This document shows positions 1 through 9,139 of a stretch of 64,000 nt of DNA, one piece after another. The DNA is taken from assembly GCA_031551865.1 (NCBI GenBank), contig JAVBMY010000004.1:62001-126000 (forward strand). The letters are read 5' to 3'. Both the position numbers and the translations under genes were made by a program. The notes beneath the pieces are model-generated. The model was not told where the DNA came from. It made no database searches and worked only from the letters and a program-made list of their open reading frames with translations. Position 1 is the first letter of the stretch. Each line of letters opens with the position of its first letter. This DNA comes from Rikenella sp031551865 (lineage in GTDB: Bacteria; Bacteroidota; Bacteroidia; Bacteroidales; Rikenellaceae).

Positions 1-1373
1 TGGTGCCCTACGTGATGTCGTGCGAGCTCGTTTGCCGCGCCGACGCCGGATTCGGTAATATCTGGGGCCTCCAGGACTGCGCCGAAACCCTCCACGAATT
101 CGCCTCGGAAGAGATCAATAAAGAGTTTCTCCCGCAGATCAACAAAGGCGCCACGGCTGCCATGGACCTCACCGAACCCGATGCCGGTTCCGACCTGCAG
201 GCTGTGATGCTCAAAGCGCACTACGACGAGAAACAAGGCACCTGGCTGCTCAACGGCGTGAAACGCTTCATCACCAACGGTGACGGCGACATTTCGCTCG
301 TGCTGGCCCGCTCCGAAGAGGGTACTACCGACGCCCGCGGCCTCTCGCTCTTCGTCTACGACAAGAAACATATGGCCGTGAAAGTGCGCCGCATCGAGCA
401 CAAGCTCGGCATTATCGGCTCGCCCACCTGCGAACTGGTGTTCACCAATGCTCCCGCGCAACTCGTGGGTGACCGCAAGATGGGCCTCATCAAATACGTG
501 ATGGCACTCATGAATTCGGCCCGCCTGGGGATCGGCGCCCAGTCGGTCGGCATCATGGAAGCCGCCTACCGCGAAGGCCTCAAGTACGCTAACGAACGTG
601 AACAGTTCGGCAAGCCGATCATCCAGTTCCCGGCCGTATATGAACTGCTTACCAACATGAAAGCCCGCTTGCAGGCTTCACGCGCGCTGCTTTACGAAAC
701 CGCCCGTTTCGTGGACGTTTACAAGAACTATTTCCACATCGAGAAAGAGCGCAAACTCGAAAAAGAGGAGCGTGACGAGATGAAATTCTACCAAAAGCTC
801 GCCGATGCCTACACGCCGCTGCTCAAGTTTTTCACGAGCGAATACAGTAACAGCGTTTGCTATGACTCGCTCCAGATCCACGGCGGTTCGGGCTACATGA
901 AGGATTACCCCATCGAACGCCTTACCCGCGACGCCCGCATCACCACCATATACGAAGGAACATCGCAGTTACAAGTGGTAGCCGCCATCCGCGGTGTGAT
1001 CACCGGGGTACTCTCCTCTCAGATGGCCGAATACGAAAAAGTAGCCGTATCGCCCGAAATGAGCGAGCAGCACCGTACTCTGGTTGCCATGCGCGAACAA
1101 TACGAAGAAGCCGTGAAACTCGTTACCGCTGCCGAGAACGGCGAACTGCTCGATTTCCACGCGCGACGTCTGGTGGAGATGGGCGGACATATTGTGATGG
1201 GACACCTGTTGCTCCAGCAGGCCCACCTTGATCCCGAGTACCGCATCTCAGCCATCGCCTACATTAAAGAAGGCGCTGCCGCCAACCAGGCGAAGATAGC
1301 CTACATCAAGAACTACAACGCCGACGAACTCGGTTATTTCAAAATGGTTCTCGAAGAGGTATTGCCCGAATAG
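1..1373 (+). CDS. acyl-CoA dehydrogenase (5' partial)
   Basis: C-terminal 456 residues of a flavin-dependent acyl-CoA dehydrogenase. It oxidises acyl-CoA at the alpha-beta bond and passes electrons to electron-transfer flavoprotein. Visible motifs: TEPDAGSD (family signature in the beta domain), HGGSGYMKDYPIERLTRDAR (FAD-binding) and TIYEGTSQLQ, whose Glu matches the catalytic base of the family. About 100 further residues follow the core, as in the long forms common in anaerobes. The reading frame is open to the window edge and the first in-frame codon is an internal GTG, so the N-terminal alpha domain lies upstream. In relatives this gene often follows etfAB, which cannot be seen here. A strong hairpin terminator follows the stop. 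Confidence 0.93.
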   Translation, partial: VPYVMSCELVCRADAGFGNIWGLQDCAETLHEFASEEINKEFLPQINKGATAAMDLTEPDAGSDLQAVMLKAHYDEKQGTWLLNGVKRFITNGDGDISLVLARSEEGTTDARGLSLFVYDKKHMAVKVRRIEHKLGIIGSPTCELVFTNAPAQLVGDRKMGLIKYVMALMNSARLGIGAQSVGIMEAAYREGLKYANEREQFGKPIIQFPAVYELLTNMKARLQASRALLYETARFVDVYKNYFHIEKERKLEKEERDEMKFYQKLADAYTPLLKFFTSEYSNSVCYDSLQIHGGSGYMKDYPIERLTRDARITTIYEGTSQLQVVAAIRGVITGVLSSQMAEYEKVAVSPEMSEQHRTLVAMREQYEEAVKLVTAAENGELLDFHARRLVEMGGHIVMGHLLLQQAHLDPEYRISAIAYIKEGAAANQAKIAYIKNYNADELGYFKMVLEEVLPE

Positions 1374-1401
1374 GCCTTCCCTGCGAGAATCCCTTAATCA
1401 T

Positions 1402-1440
1402 AATCGCCCGTACACTGAAGAAGTGTACGGGCGATTTTAT
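1402..1440 (+). terminator. rho-independent (bidirectional) terminator
   Basis: Perfect 15-bp stem (1402-1416 with 1422-1436), 5-nt loop, then TTAT. It sits after the acyl-CoA dehydrogenase and also faces the 3' end of the minus-strand operon ending at 1534, so it could serve both. Confidence 0.85.
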
Positions 1441-1443
1441 TAA

Positions 1444-1509
1444 CATCTCATTCCGAGCGCAGCCGAGGGGCGTATGCATGCCATCCTTCACTGCGTTCAG
1501 GATGAGATG
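1444..1509. repeat. palindromic intergenic repeat (GTCATCC/GGATGAC family), degenerate copy
   Basis: Imperfect inverted repeat: the left arm (1444-1472) matches the reverse complement of the right arm (about 1480-1509) at most positions. The right arm carries the core CTTCACTGCGTTCAGGATGA shared with the other copies in the window. It lies between two convergent genes. Confidence 0.7.
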
Positions 1510-1533
1510 GAGAGGAGGCTGCCGATAAAATCC

Positions 1534-3567
1534 CTAATAGTACGGTACCATTTCGGGCCGGGTCGGGGAGAGCCCGAAGTCGTGTACCGACCGTTCGCTT
1601 TCGATGGCAAAATTGCTGTATCCCACGCCCGGCGGACGGTTGATGCAGAATCCGAGGCGGATCTGAATATTGTTGAAGATCAGGCGCTCGTTCTTAATTC
1701 GGGCGCCTATGCCGACCGAACCTGTAAAAGTGTTTCCGAACAGGTTGTAACTATTGCCGATCCAGCCCACATCTCCGAATAAGAAGAAAGCGAACCGGAA
1801 ATGGTAGAGGAATATCGGCGAGAACAGCACTGTTTCTCCGCTGGCAATCAGTCGGTTATATCCGGCCATCTCGGTGTTGGAACTAAGTCCGCGGATGCTG
1901 TGCTGCCCGGTAAACCGCAGTCTTTCGCGCTCGCCTTCGAGCCGGTTGAAGCCCAGCGCCGCACTCAGCGTCACGAATTGCCTGAGGTAATGGTAGCTCC
2001 CGAGCCGTAGCAGGGGAGTGAAAAGCCTGACCTCTCCGGACAATACGGTTTGCTCCAACGCCCCGTTTCCGGAATTAAAGAAAGTGCCGCCTTGCAGGGC
2101 TGCTCCCATGAATCCGATTTTCGTCAGGTCGCCCCAGAACGCTTTAACCCCTGCGTAATAACGTCCGTAGTGCATGCCGACGTCTGTCCACTGGTATCCG
2201 CCCAAAGCTTCGAAACGGAAGCCGTAGGGGATGTCTTCCATGCGGCCGTAGCCGTAAATCATGTTCCCCTGGAAATAGTTCTTCCGAGACAGGCCGACGT
2301 TGACCAATACAGTCTGGGTGTTTGCATAAAAGGGGTTGAAAGAGTCGTAATATGCAGGGGGATCTAGACTTTGGTAGTGTATCTTGTCGTAGGATATTGA
2401 GGAGTAGATATTTGTCCCTTTGCGCCATTCGAGGCACCACGATTTCCCGAGCCAGCTGCTCAACTCAAACCGGTCGATGTAGTACGACGTGTCGGAGAGC
2501 GTCATCGCTTCCAGGCTCCGGCGCTTCCCGGCCGAGAGTCCCCATGCCCAGTCCGACGGCAGGATGAACGGCCGGTTCACGGCAAAAGCCCCGACGTTGG
2601 CCTTGTGTCCCGCGCCGAGAGCGATCTTGGCTTCGCTCAACGATCCGAAAAGATTGCGCCAGGTGTAATTTACCTCGAAACCGGGAGTGCCGAACAGGCT
2701 TCCTTCGCTGGTGAACCGGAACAGCAGCTCATCGCCCGATCCAAGGAAGTTGCGGTCGAAGAGGTCGTAGTGTTTCTGAGAGCCTCCGATCGAGATGTCG
2801 CCGCTGATCGACCAGTTGTCGCGGGCGAATACATGGACCACCACTTGACTGGAGTCGGCCGGATTGGGAATGACCACGAAATAAGCGGTCGAAAGGAAGG
2901 GAAGGTTACGCAAATAGCCCTCGTTGACGGCCATTTTGTAAGGATTGAGCGTATCGCCCGGCGCGAACATCAGGTTCGACGTGAATTGCTTGTCGCGGGT
3001 GCGCACGTGCAACGAGTTGATAAAACGCTGACCCCATGCTTCCTTGCCTTCTTTCGTGGTGTCGCGGGGCGCGAACACGTTGAGTTGTTCCACTTCGACG
3101 GCGATGATCTTGCGGCCCCGGAATTGTTCGAAGTATCCGCGGTTGATACTCAGGCTCGTCGACGGGGTCCCCGAATCGTCCGAGACACGGCCCCGAATGG
3201 TGGTATTGACCAACCATCTTGTGATCGGGTTTTTGTAGCGCCGTGTCAGAAGACTGTCATACATGTCGTCGGAGTACTCCTCGCGGGAACCGTAGTTTTC
3301 ACGCAGAGTGGCCGGATCGAGGTAGAGTTGTGCATCGTGGTCGGGGGGAGTCCTTGTTCCTGCTTTTTCTACTTCCGAGTAGGGGCGCGAGGATTGGGTT
3401 TTCGACCAGGGGACCGGCTCTTTGTCGGGCTGTGAAGAAAGGATGTCGCAGGCGGCCGAGTCGGCTTGTGGCGCGGGAGTAGCCGGCGCGCCAAAACAAA
3501 CACCGTACGCTCCACATAGCAGGATGAGGAGCAGTACGGGCGTTATTTTGAACATGCGTATCGGCAT
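1534..3567 (-). CDS. BamA/TamA-like outer-membrane beta-barrel protein
   Basis: 677 residues. An N-terminal signal peptide (about 1-27, hydrophobic core TPVLLLILLCGAYGVCFG) is followed by a proline-rich linker, a POTRA-like region (about 150-260, beginning near RKIIAVEVEQLNVF and containing FAPGDTLNPYKMA and VVVHVFARDNWSISG), then a long alternating-strand region to the C-terminus typical of an outer-membrane barrel (e.g. DLFDRNFLGSGDELLF, FTGQHSIRGLSS). This fits the D15/Omp85 superfamily. It has fewer POTRA units than BamA (usually about 850 residues in Bacteroidota), so a TamA-like or unassigned Omp85 role is more likely than the essential BamA. It is last in a kdsA / unknown / barrel operon, 13 nt after the preceding gene. 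An alternative start lies at 3555. Confidence 0.8.
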   Translation of the reverse strand: MPIRMFKITPVLLLILLCGAYGVCFGAPATPAPQADSAACDILSSQPDKEPVPWSKTQSSRPYSEVEKAGTRTPPDHDAQLYLDPATLRENYGSREEYSDDMYDSLLTRRYKNPITRWLVNTTIRGRVSDDSGTPSTSLSINRGYFEQFRGRKIIAVEVEQLNVFAPRDTTKEGKEAWGQRFINSLHVRTRDKQFTSNLMFAPGDTLNPYKMAVNEGYLRNLPFLSTAYFVVIPNPADSSQVVVHVFARDNWSISGDISIGGSQKHYDLFDRNFLGSGDELLFRFTSEGSLFGTPGFEVNYTWRNLFGSLSEAKIALGAGHKANVGAFAVNRPFILPSDWAWGLSAGKRRSLEAMTLSDTSYYIDRFELSSWLGKSWCLEWRKGTNIYSSISYDKIHYQSLDPPAYYDSFNPFYANTQTVLVNVGLSRKNYFQGNMIYGYGRMEDIPYGFRFEALGGYQWTDVGMHYGRYYAGVKAFWGDLTKIGFMGAALQGGTFFNSGNGALEQTVLSGEVRLFTPLLRLGSYHYLRQFVTLSAALGFNRLEGERERLRFTGQHSIRGLSSNTEMAGYNRLIASGETVLFSPIFLYHFRFAFFLFGDVGWIGNSYNLFGNTFTGSVGIGARIKNERLIFNNIQIRLGFCINRPPGVGYSNFAIESERSVHDFGLSPTRPEMVPYY

Positions 3568-3580
3568 GGAGTGGCCAGGG

Positions 3581-4282
3581 CTAAACGTCGTCGGCCCGGA
3601 ACTGGTAACCCAGTCTTTTGCCTGTTTGGATTTTCGAGTGTTCGATCTTGGTGTTCATCTGGTCGACCGTGACGGTCTTGACCGTATCGTAGGGCGGTAC
3701 GAGCAGATCGAATTCGAGGGCATAGGACATGCAGTTCTCGGCAATCTCGGTCAGGGCTTCGGGGGTAATCGCTCCCTGCCCGAACCTGTCGTGGCGGTAG
3801 CTGACCTGTCGTTTACCTTCGACGAAATATTGCGACTCTCGGTTCAGGAAGATGCGCGCGATCAGGTAGCCCTCGTCGGCCGACCGGTTGTAGCGGAACG
3901 AATCGGAAAGGAAGTTGTATACGTTGATTACTCCGCAATAGGCGTTATCCTTGTTCTGCTTGACATAGGAGTTTTGCCAGAGGATGTTTTCGCGCTCGAA
4001 CTGGAAAATGTTGGTGTGCATGCTGAAGATCAACACGTCGCCGGCCAGTTGGAGCTGTACTTCGAATTTTCCGCGGTCGCGGTATTCGAGCCGGATGCGT
4101 TTATCGTCGTTTTCGAGGGTTTGGTTGACTTCGACGGCATACTCTTCGAGGATTTCCTTGAGTTGCTGGAAAATCTCGAACGTGCTGTCGTATATCTGTT
4201 GTTTGAGCAGCGCTTTGCTGCGGAGGGTGTCGATCAGGTCATGCCGCCTTTGCGCGGGATGCTGTTCTTCGGGTTGGTCCAT
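3581..4282 (-). CDS. conserved protein of unknown function
   Basis: 233 residues with no signal peptide or membrane segment. The N-terminal half looks helical (LIDTLRSKALLKQQIYDSTF), followed by mixed strands. I do not recognise a catalytic motif. It lies between kdsA (12 nt upstream) and an outer-membrane barrel gene (13 nt downstream), all on the minus strand, so it is probably co-transcribed with them. A cytoplasmic role connected to envelope assembly is only a guess from position. Residues such as KQNKDNAYCGVINVYNFLSD and NRESQYFVEGKRQ could seed a profile search. Confidence 0.75.
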   Translation of the reverse strand: MDQPEEQHPAQRRHDLIDTLRSKALLKQQIYDSTFEIFQQLKEILEEYAVEVNQTLENDDKRIRLEYRDRGKFEVQLQLAGDVLIFSMHTNIFQFERENILWQNSYVKQNKDNAYCGVINVYNFLSDSFRYNRSADEGYLIARIFLNRESQYFVEGKRQVSYRHDRFGQGAITPEALTEIAENCMSYALEFDLLVPPYDTVKTVTVDQMNTKIEHSKIQTGKRLGYQFRADDV

Positions 4283-4294
4283 TTCCGGAGGGTT

Positions 4295-5113
4295 TTATTT
4301 GAAGTTGTTGATGCATTGCCTCAGAGCCACGAGCCGTTCGAGCATGGCCCCGGCTTTGTCGAGGCGGAGCATGTTGGCGCCATCGGAAAGAGCGCACGAG
4401 GGCTCGGGGTGTGTCTCCATGAAAAGCCCGTCGACGCCCACGGCGATACCCGCGCGGGCGATGGTTTCGATCATTTCGGGTTGTCCGCCCGTGACGCCGC
4501 TCGACTGGTTGGGTTGCTGGAGTGAGTGGGTAATATCGAGTACTACGGGGTGTCCGGTGCGTTGCATGGCCGGAATGCCGCGGTAATCCACGATGATGTC
4601 GTGGTAACCGAAGCTGGCTCCGCGGTCGGTGAGTATCACGTTTGGATTGCCGCTTCCGGTCACCTTGTCGGCGGCGAAGGCCATGGCTTCGGGAGCGAGG
4701 AATTGTCCTTTTTTGATGTTCACCCATTTGCCGGTGGCCGCGGCGGCCAACAGCAAGTCGGTCTGGCGGCAAAGGAAAGCCGGTATTTGCAGAATGTCTA
4801 CGTATTCGGCGGCCAGCGCGGCTTCGTCGGCGGCGTGGATGTCGGTCACCACCGGCACACCGAACTCGCGGCGCACTTTGGCCAGCAGTCCGAGGGCTTC
4901 CGTGTCGCCGATCCCCGTGAACGAGTCGTTGCGGCTGCGGTTGGCTTTGCGGTACGAGGCTTTAAATACATATGGAATATCGAGCCGGCGGGTGATTTCT
5001 ACCATCTTTTCGGCGATGGTCATCACGACTTTTTCGTTCTCGACTACGCAGGGGCCGGCCAACAAGAAGAAATTGCCGCCCGGGCTTGTCAGGGTTACTT
5101 TTATATCGCTCAT
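4295..5113 (-). CDS. kdsA: 3-deoxy-8-phosphooctulonate synthase (KDO-8-P synthase)
   Basis: 272 residues, the usual length. It condenses phosphoenolpyruvate with arabinose 5-phosphate to give KDO-8-phosphate for the lipid A-KDO core. Recognisable blocks are FFLLAGPCVVE, FKASYRKANRSRNDSFTGIG, VPVVTDIHAADEA, DILQIPAFLCRQTDLL, WVNIKKGQFLAPEAM and VVLDITHSLQQPNQSSGVTG. These are diagnostic of the NeuB/KdsA fold. It heads the minus-strand operon that also carries the unknown gene and the barrel protein, consistent with outer-membrane biogenesis. No clear -7 box lies directly upstream; a palindromic repeat lies about 50 nt before the start. Confidence 0.97.
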   Translation of the reverse strand: MSDIKVTLTSPGGNFFLLAGPCVVENEKVVMTIAEKMVEITRRLDIPYVFKASYRKANRSRNDSFTGIGDTEALGLLAKVRREFGVPVVTDIHAADEAALAAEYVDILQIPAFLCRQTDLLLAAAATGKWVNIKKGQFLAPEAMAFAADKVTGSGNPNVILTDRGASFGYHDIIVDYRGIPAMQRTGHPVVLDITHSLQQPNQSSGVTGGQPEMIETIARAGIAVGVDGLFMETHPEPSCALSDGANMLRLDKAGAMLERLVALRQCINNFK

Positions 5114-5161
5114 CTTGGATTATTTCGGGAAGGGTTATCTATTATTTTTTCTAAAATTTGA

Positions 5162-5251
5162 ATGTCATCCCAAGCGTAGCCGGGGTACCTTTTCAAATAC
5201 GATTGCGATAGGTTTTCTGCAAAGATTCCCCGGCTACATTCGGGATGACAT
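5162..5251. repeat. palindromic intergenic repeat
   Basis: Two arms of about 31 nt (5162-5193 and 5221-5251), nearly reverse complements, beginning ATGTCATCCC and ending GGGATGACAT. It fills the gap between kdsA and rarA. Confidence 0.85.
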
Positions 5252-5294
5252 GCTAAAAAAGCCTGTGAAACCAGAGTGTGAGAATGACTTTCGG

Positions 5295-6581
5295 TTAATA
5301 CTTATTTTTCCAGAGCTGCCGCATATGCTCGGCCAGTTTTTGTTCGGCGGGATTATCGGAAGGCTGCCAGAAGGTGTGCCCTTCGAGGCCTTCGGGCATA
5401 AATTCCAGGTCGGCAAAGTGGCCTTCGTAGTCATGGGCGTATTTGTAGCCTTTCGAGTAGTCGGCCTCCTTCATCAGTTGCGTGGGGGCGTTGCGCAGGT
5501 GGAGCGGCACGGGGCGGTATCCCTCGGTTTCGACCTGCCTTAGCGCGGCGGCGATGGCCATGTAGGCAGAATTGCTTTTGGGCGACGTGGCCAGGTAAAT
5601 TGTGGCTTCGGCCAACGGGATCCGCGCCTCGGGCATCCCGATGTTGTGCACTGTGTTGAAGCAGGCTTCAGCCAGCAGCATAGCGTTGGGGTTGGCCAAC
5701 CCGATGTCTTCCGAAGCCAGGATCGCCAGCCGCCGGGCGATGAACCGGGGCTCCTCGCCACCGGCCAGCATGCGGGCCAGGTAGTAGATGGCCGCCTGAG
5801 GGTCGCTGCCGCGCACGCTTTTGATGAAGGCCGAAATGGTGTCGTAATGCTCCTCGCCGCCTTTGTCGTAGCGGGCGATGTTGTGCTGGAGGGCCTGCGT
5901 GACGTTCTTGTCGTTGATGGTGAACTTGTTCGACTGGGCCGACGAACAGAGCAAGTCGATGATGTTGAGTAACTTCCGGGCGTCCCCGCCGCTCATAGCC
6001 AGCAGCGCTTCGGTCTGTTCGATCTTGATTTTGAAGCTGCCCACGACCGGATCATGTTTGATGGTTCGTTCAAGCAACAACAGCAAGTCGCTGTCAGCGA
6101 GCGGTTTCAATATGTACACCTGACAACGGGAAAGTAACGGACGGATCACTTCGAACGACGGGTTTTCGGTCGTGGCGCCGATCAGCACCACCGTGCCGCT
6201 TTCGACGGCGCCGAGCAGCGAGTCCTGCTGGGCTTTGTTGAAACGGTGGATCTCGTCGATGAACAGTACGGGAGGCGGGGCGTCGAAGAAGCGGCTTTCG
6301 CGCGCTTTTTCGAGGACTTCGCGCACCTCTTTGACCCCGGCATTGATGGCGCTCAGGGTGAAGAATTGGCGTTCCGCCGAACGGGCCATGATCCTGGCCA
6401 GGGTGGTCTTACCGACCCCCGGCGGCCCCCACAGGATGAACGACGGCAACGAACCGCTCTCGGCAAACCGGCGGAGCGGCCCGTCGGTGCCCACGAGGTG
6501 TTCCTGGCCAATGTAGTCGTCGAGCGTTGCGGGACGCATCCGTTCGGCCAGCGGTATATTACTTCTCGCCATGGCGTTCAT
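5295..6581 (-). CDS. rarA: replication-associated recombination protein A (RarA/MgsA-type AAA+ ATPase)
   Basis: 428 residues. Clamp-loader-like AAA+ ATPase acting at stalled replication forks. Walker A GPPGVGKTT lies at residues 52-60 and Walker B is LFIDEIHRFNKAQQD. Sensor regions include GATTENPSFEV and the C-terminal tetramerisation domain has SVRGSDPQAAIYYLARML. The N-terminus PLAERMRPATLDDYIGQEHL is typical of the family. The start is at 6581 or at a second ATG at 6572. A -7 box at 6594-6587 ends 5 nt before the first ATG, so the transcript is probably leaderless. Confidence 0.96.
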   Translation of the reverse strand: MNAMARSNIPLAERMRPATLDDYIGQEHLVGTDGPLRRFAESGSLPSFILWGPPGVGKTTLARIMARSAERQFFTLSAINAGVKEVREVLEKARESRFFDAPPPVLFIDEIHRFNKAQQDSLLGAVESGTVVLIGATTENPSFEVIRPLLSRCQVYILKPLADSDLLLLLERTIKHDPVVGSFKIKIEQTEALLAMSGGDARKLLNIIDLLCSSAQSNKFTINDKNVTQALQHNIARYDKGGEEHYDTISAFIKSVRGSDPQAAIYYLARMLAGGEEPRFIARRLAILASEDIGLANPNAMLLAEACFNTVHNIGMPEARIPLAEATIYLATSPKSNSAYMAIAAALRQVETEGYRPVPLHLRNAPTQLMKEADYSKGYKYAHDYEGHFADLEFMPEGLEGHTFWQPSDNPAEQKLAEHMRQLWKNKY

Positions 6582-6586
6582 AGTCG

Positions 6587-6594
6587 CAAAGATA
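6587..6594 (-). promoter_or_regulatory. -7 promoter element of rarA (leaderless)
   Basis: TATCTTTG on the minus strand, matching the Bacteroidota -7 consensus TAnnTTTG. It ends 5 nt before the rarA ATG. No TTTG -33 element is seen at the usual distance. Confidence 0.55.
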
Positions 6595-6606
6595 TGATTT
6601 TTTAAG

Positions 6607-6614
6607 TAACTTTG
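6607..6614 (+). promoter_or_regulatory. -7 promoter element for the gene at 6655
   Basis: TAACTTTG, divergent from the rarA box, giving a leader of about 35 nt to the ATG at 6655. The -33 element is not clear. Confidence 0.5.
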
Positions 6615-6654
6615 CGGCGTTTAGGCGCCTCTCGCCATAGGGGGCACACGTTTT

Positions 6655-7560
6655 ATGAAACTCGGCATACGCAAAAAAATACGCTACGGATTTTTCACCA
6701 TCGGCGGATTGTTGTTCCTCTCGGGACTCATCTCGTCGCTCGAACTGGTCCGTTTTAAAAGCGCCACACGCCAGATGGTGTTGGGCAGCCAGGAAAATAT
6801 CGAAATTTCGAAAAGCATGCTCGACGCCGTGCAAGAACAGAATTCGGCGTTGCTGCTCTACATTACCTCCGACAGTATTGATGCGCCGGTCTACGAGTCA
6901 ATGATCCTGGCAGCCTCGGGCGATTTCCAGCGCGCCTATGCCCAAGCCGACCTGGCCACCCGTGGCGGCGAAGAACTCAAACCTGTGTTCACAGCCTGGC
7001 AATACTACACCAGCATCATCGGGCAGGTGACCCCCGACACCGGTATCGAGTGGTTCACCCAGGTCTACAAAACATCGTATCATAACCTCACCCACGCCAT
7101 CAAAGAGTTTATGGTACGCGGGCAGGAACAGACCATTGAGCATACCCAACGCCTTGAAAACAGCGCCTACCGCGCTTCGATGGTAGGGATCATCGCCCTT
7201 TGCGCGGGCATATTGCTCGCCCTGGTATTCTATTTCATGATGAATACCTATTTCGTCTCTCCCGTGCTCAAGATGGATGCCTCCCTGAAACGCTATCTCG
7301 GCGCCCGCCTGCCGTACGAGGTGCACATCGACACCGACGATGAGATCGCCACGCTCAACAGCAATATTACCGCCCTGGCCGCCGAGAACCGTAAAATGAA
7401 ACAAGAGTGCCGTAGCGCATCCGACAGCCCTAAACCATACACCATGTCCCGGACCGGGATTGTCCGGAAAACCACGCTGATCCCCGGAATTTCCCGCACC
7501 GAAGAGCCGCAAGTACCGGCCACTCCTCAGGCTTCTTCGGAAGAGATCATCGACAAATAG
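6655..7560 (+). CDS. membrane protein with HAMP-like segment, no output domain
   Basis: 301 residues. The first membrane helix is at about 13-32 (TIGGLLFLSGLISSLELV). An extracytoplasmic helical domain of about 145 residues follows, then a second membrane helix at about 180-204 (VGIIALCAGILLALVFYFMM). The next segment (SPVLKMDASLKRYL, DTDDEIATLNSNITALAAEN) matches a HAMP linker. The protein then ends in a Pro/Thr/Ser-rich tail with no kinase, cyclase or methyl-accepting domain. It resembles the input half of a sensor kinase or chemoreceptor. trkH starts 25 nt downstream on the same strand, so a role with potassium transport is possible but unproven. Confidence 0.75.
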   Translation: MKLGIRKKIRYGFFTIGGLLFLSGLISSLELVRFKSATRQMVLGSQENIEISKSMLDAVQEQNSALLLYITSDSIDAPVYESMILAASGDFQRAYAQADLATRGGEELKPVFTAWQYYTSIIGQVTPDTGIEWFTQVYKTSYHNLTHAIKEFMVRGQEQTIEHTQRLENSAYRASMVGIIALCAGILLALVFYFMMNTYFVSPVLKMDASLKRYLGARLPYEVHIDTDDEIATLNSNITALAAENRKMKQECRSASDSPKPYTMSRTGIVRKTTLIPGISRTEEPQVPATPQASSEEIIDK

Positions 7561-7585
7561 CTCTCCGGGATTTAAGCACAATGCC

Positions 7586-9031
7586 ATGAAAACAGGACTC
7601 GTCATACGGTACGTGGGGCTCGTGATGCTGTTGAACGCCTTCTTTATGCTGGCATCTGCGGTGGTTTCGCTGATCGACGGTTTCGACACCAGCGTTTATC
7701 CGTTGCTGCTCAGTTTTGTTGTGACGACTCTGATCGGGATATTCCCCATGATCTTCGTGCCGCGCGAAGGCAGTATCTCCATCAAAGAGAGCTACACCAT
7801 CGTCGTGTTGGCATGGATTATGTCGTGCCTGCTCGGAATGCTTCCCTACATTATGTGGGGCGGTGAGTTCAGCCTTGTGAACGCCCTGTTCGAGAGTACC
7901 TCGGGATTTACGACCACGGGATCGACCATTCTGGCCGACGTCGAGGCCCTGCCGCGAGGATTGCTTTTCTGGCGCGCCTCGACCCACTGGATCGGCGGGG
8001 TAGGGGTGGTGCTGTTCGCTTTGGTGATCCTGCCTTCGGTGGGGCGTTCGAGATTGTCGCTGACCAGTGCCGAGATGTCCACGCTGGCCAAAGATAATTT
8101 TCATTACACTACCCGAAAAGTGCTGCGTATCATCACTTTCGTATACGTAGGGATCACAGTACTCGAAATTACAGCCTTGATGTTCACCGGCATGGGGTGG
8201 TTCGATGCCGTGACCAACTCGTTCTCTACCGTGGCGACCGGCGGTTTTTCGGTACACAACGAAAGCATCATGGCCTACCAGAGCCAGTTGGTTGAAACCA
8301 TTATCATCGTGTTCATGGTAATCTCGGGGATGCACATGGGGCTGATCTATGCGACCGTGCGCGGCCGCCGCAACAACATCTTTACGTCGGAAGTGGCGCG
8401 GTTCTATATTCTTTCGTTGGTCATCTGCTCGGCCATCGTGGTGGTGAGCCTGATGCTCGATCATACTTACAACAACTGGGGCGATGCCATAAGGCACGGC
8501 GTGTTCCAGACCGTCTCGTACTGCACGACAAGCGGTTTCGCCTCGGCCGACAATCACCTGTGGCCGCCGTTGGCTATGCTTGTGCTGATTTACGCCTCGC
8601 TCCAATGCGCCATGGCCGGATCGACCACCGGGGGGCTCAAGGTAGACAGAATCCTGCTGGTATTCAAAGCTATCCGGGCCCGGATTACCAAACTGCAACA
8701 CCCGACGGCCGTAGTCCGCATCAAACAAAACGGCATTGTACAAGACGATTCGCTGGTACACTCCGCTATGCTCATCATCGTGTTTTACCTGCTTTGCGCC
8801 TTTGGAGGTACGGTGATCCTGGCCGCCATGAACATCGACTTGCTGACCTCATTCACAGCCTGTGTCGCCTCGCTGAGCAACGTGGGACCGGGGCTCGGGA
8901 ACGTGGCCAGCCTCGAAAACTATGGCATGTTGCCTGACGCCGCAAAATTACTCCTCTCGGGGCTGATGCTCTTCGGGCGTCTGGAATTTTTTGCCCTGAT
9001 TCATATTTTTATGCTGCGCAGTTGGAAATAA
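7586..9031 (+). CDS. trkH: TrkH/KtrB-family potassium uptake channel subunit
   Basis: 481 residues, a polytopic membrane protein with the four M1-P-M2 repeats of the superfamily. Selectivity-loop segments are visible: ESTSGFTTTGST, NSFSTVATGGFSVHN, QTVSYCTTSGFASAD and ASLSNVGPGLG. The central MAGSTTGGLKVDRILL block is typical of TrkH. It moves K+ through the inner membrane, normally with a cytoplasmic NAD(H)/ATP-binding TrkA ring; no trkA lies in this window. It probably shares a transcript with the HAMP-like membrane protein upstream. Confidence 0.95.
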   Translation: MKTGLVIRYVGLVMLLNAFFMLASAVVSLIDGFDTSVYPLLLSFVVTTLIGIFPMIFVPREGSISIKESYTIVVLAWIMSCLLGMLPYIMWGGEFSLVNALFESTSGFTTTGSTILADVEALPRGLLFWRASTHWIGGVGVVLFALVILPSVGRSRLSLTSAEMSTLAKDNFHYTTRKVLRIITFVYVGITVLEITALMFTGMGWFDAVTNSFSTVATGGFSVHNESIMAYQSQLVETIIIVFMVISGMHMGLIYATVRGRRNNIFTSEVARFYILSLVICSAIVVVSLMLDHTYNNWGDAIRHGVFQTVSYCTTSGFASADNHLWPPLAMLVLIYASLQCAMAGSTTGGLKVDRILLVFKAIRARITKLQHPTAVVRIKQNGIVQDDSLVHSAMLIIVFYLLCAFGGTVILAAMNIDLLTSFTACVASLSNVGPGLGNVASLENYGMLPDAAKLLLSGLMLFGRLEFFALIHIFMLRSWK

Positions 9032-9139
9032 GGCACGATTTATGAGCGGTTCGATAAATGGGTGTCGCCCGTCACGACGGCCGGGGCCAGACTCAAGAAA
9101 CGCCGGAATCACTCCACCTTGCTCTACGATTTCCGCATT

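Noticed and set aside
7547..8761. 404-codon open frame on the minus strand, antisense to trkH
   Set aside because: His/Arg/Gln-rich shadow of a clear TrkH gene with intact pore motifs.
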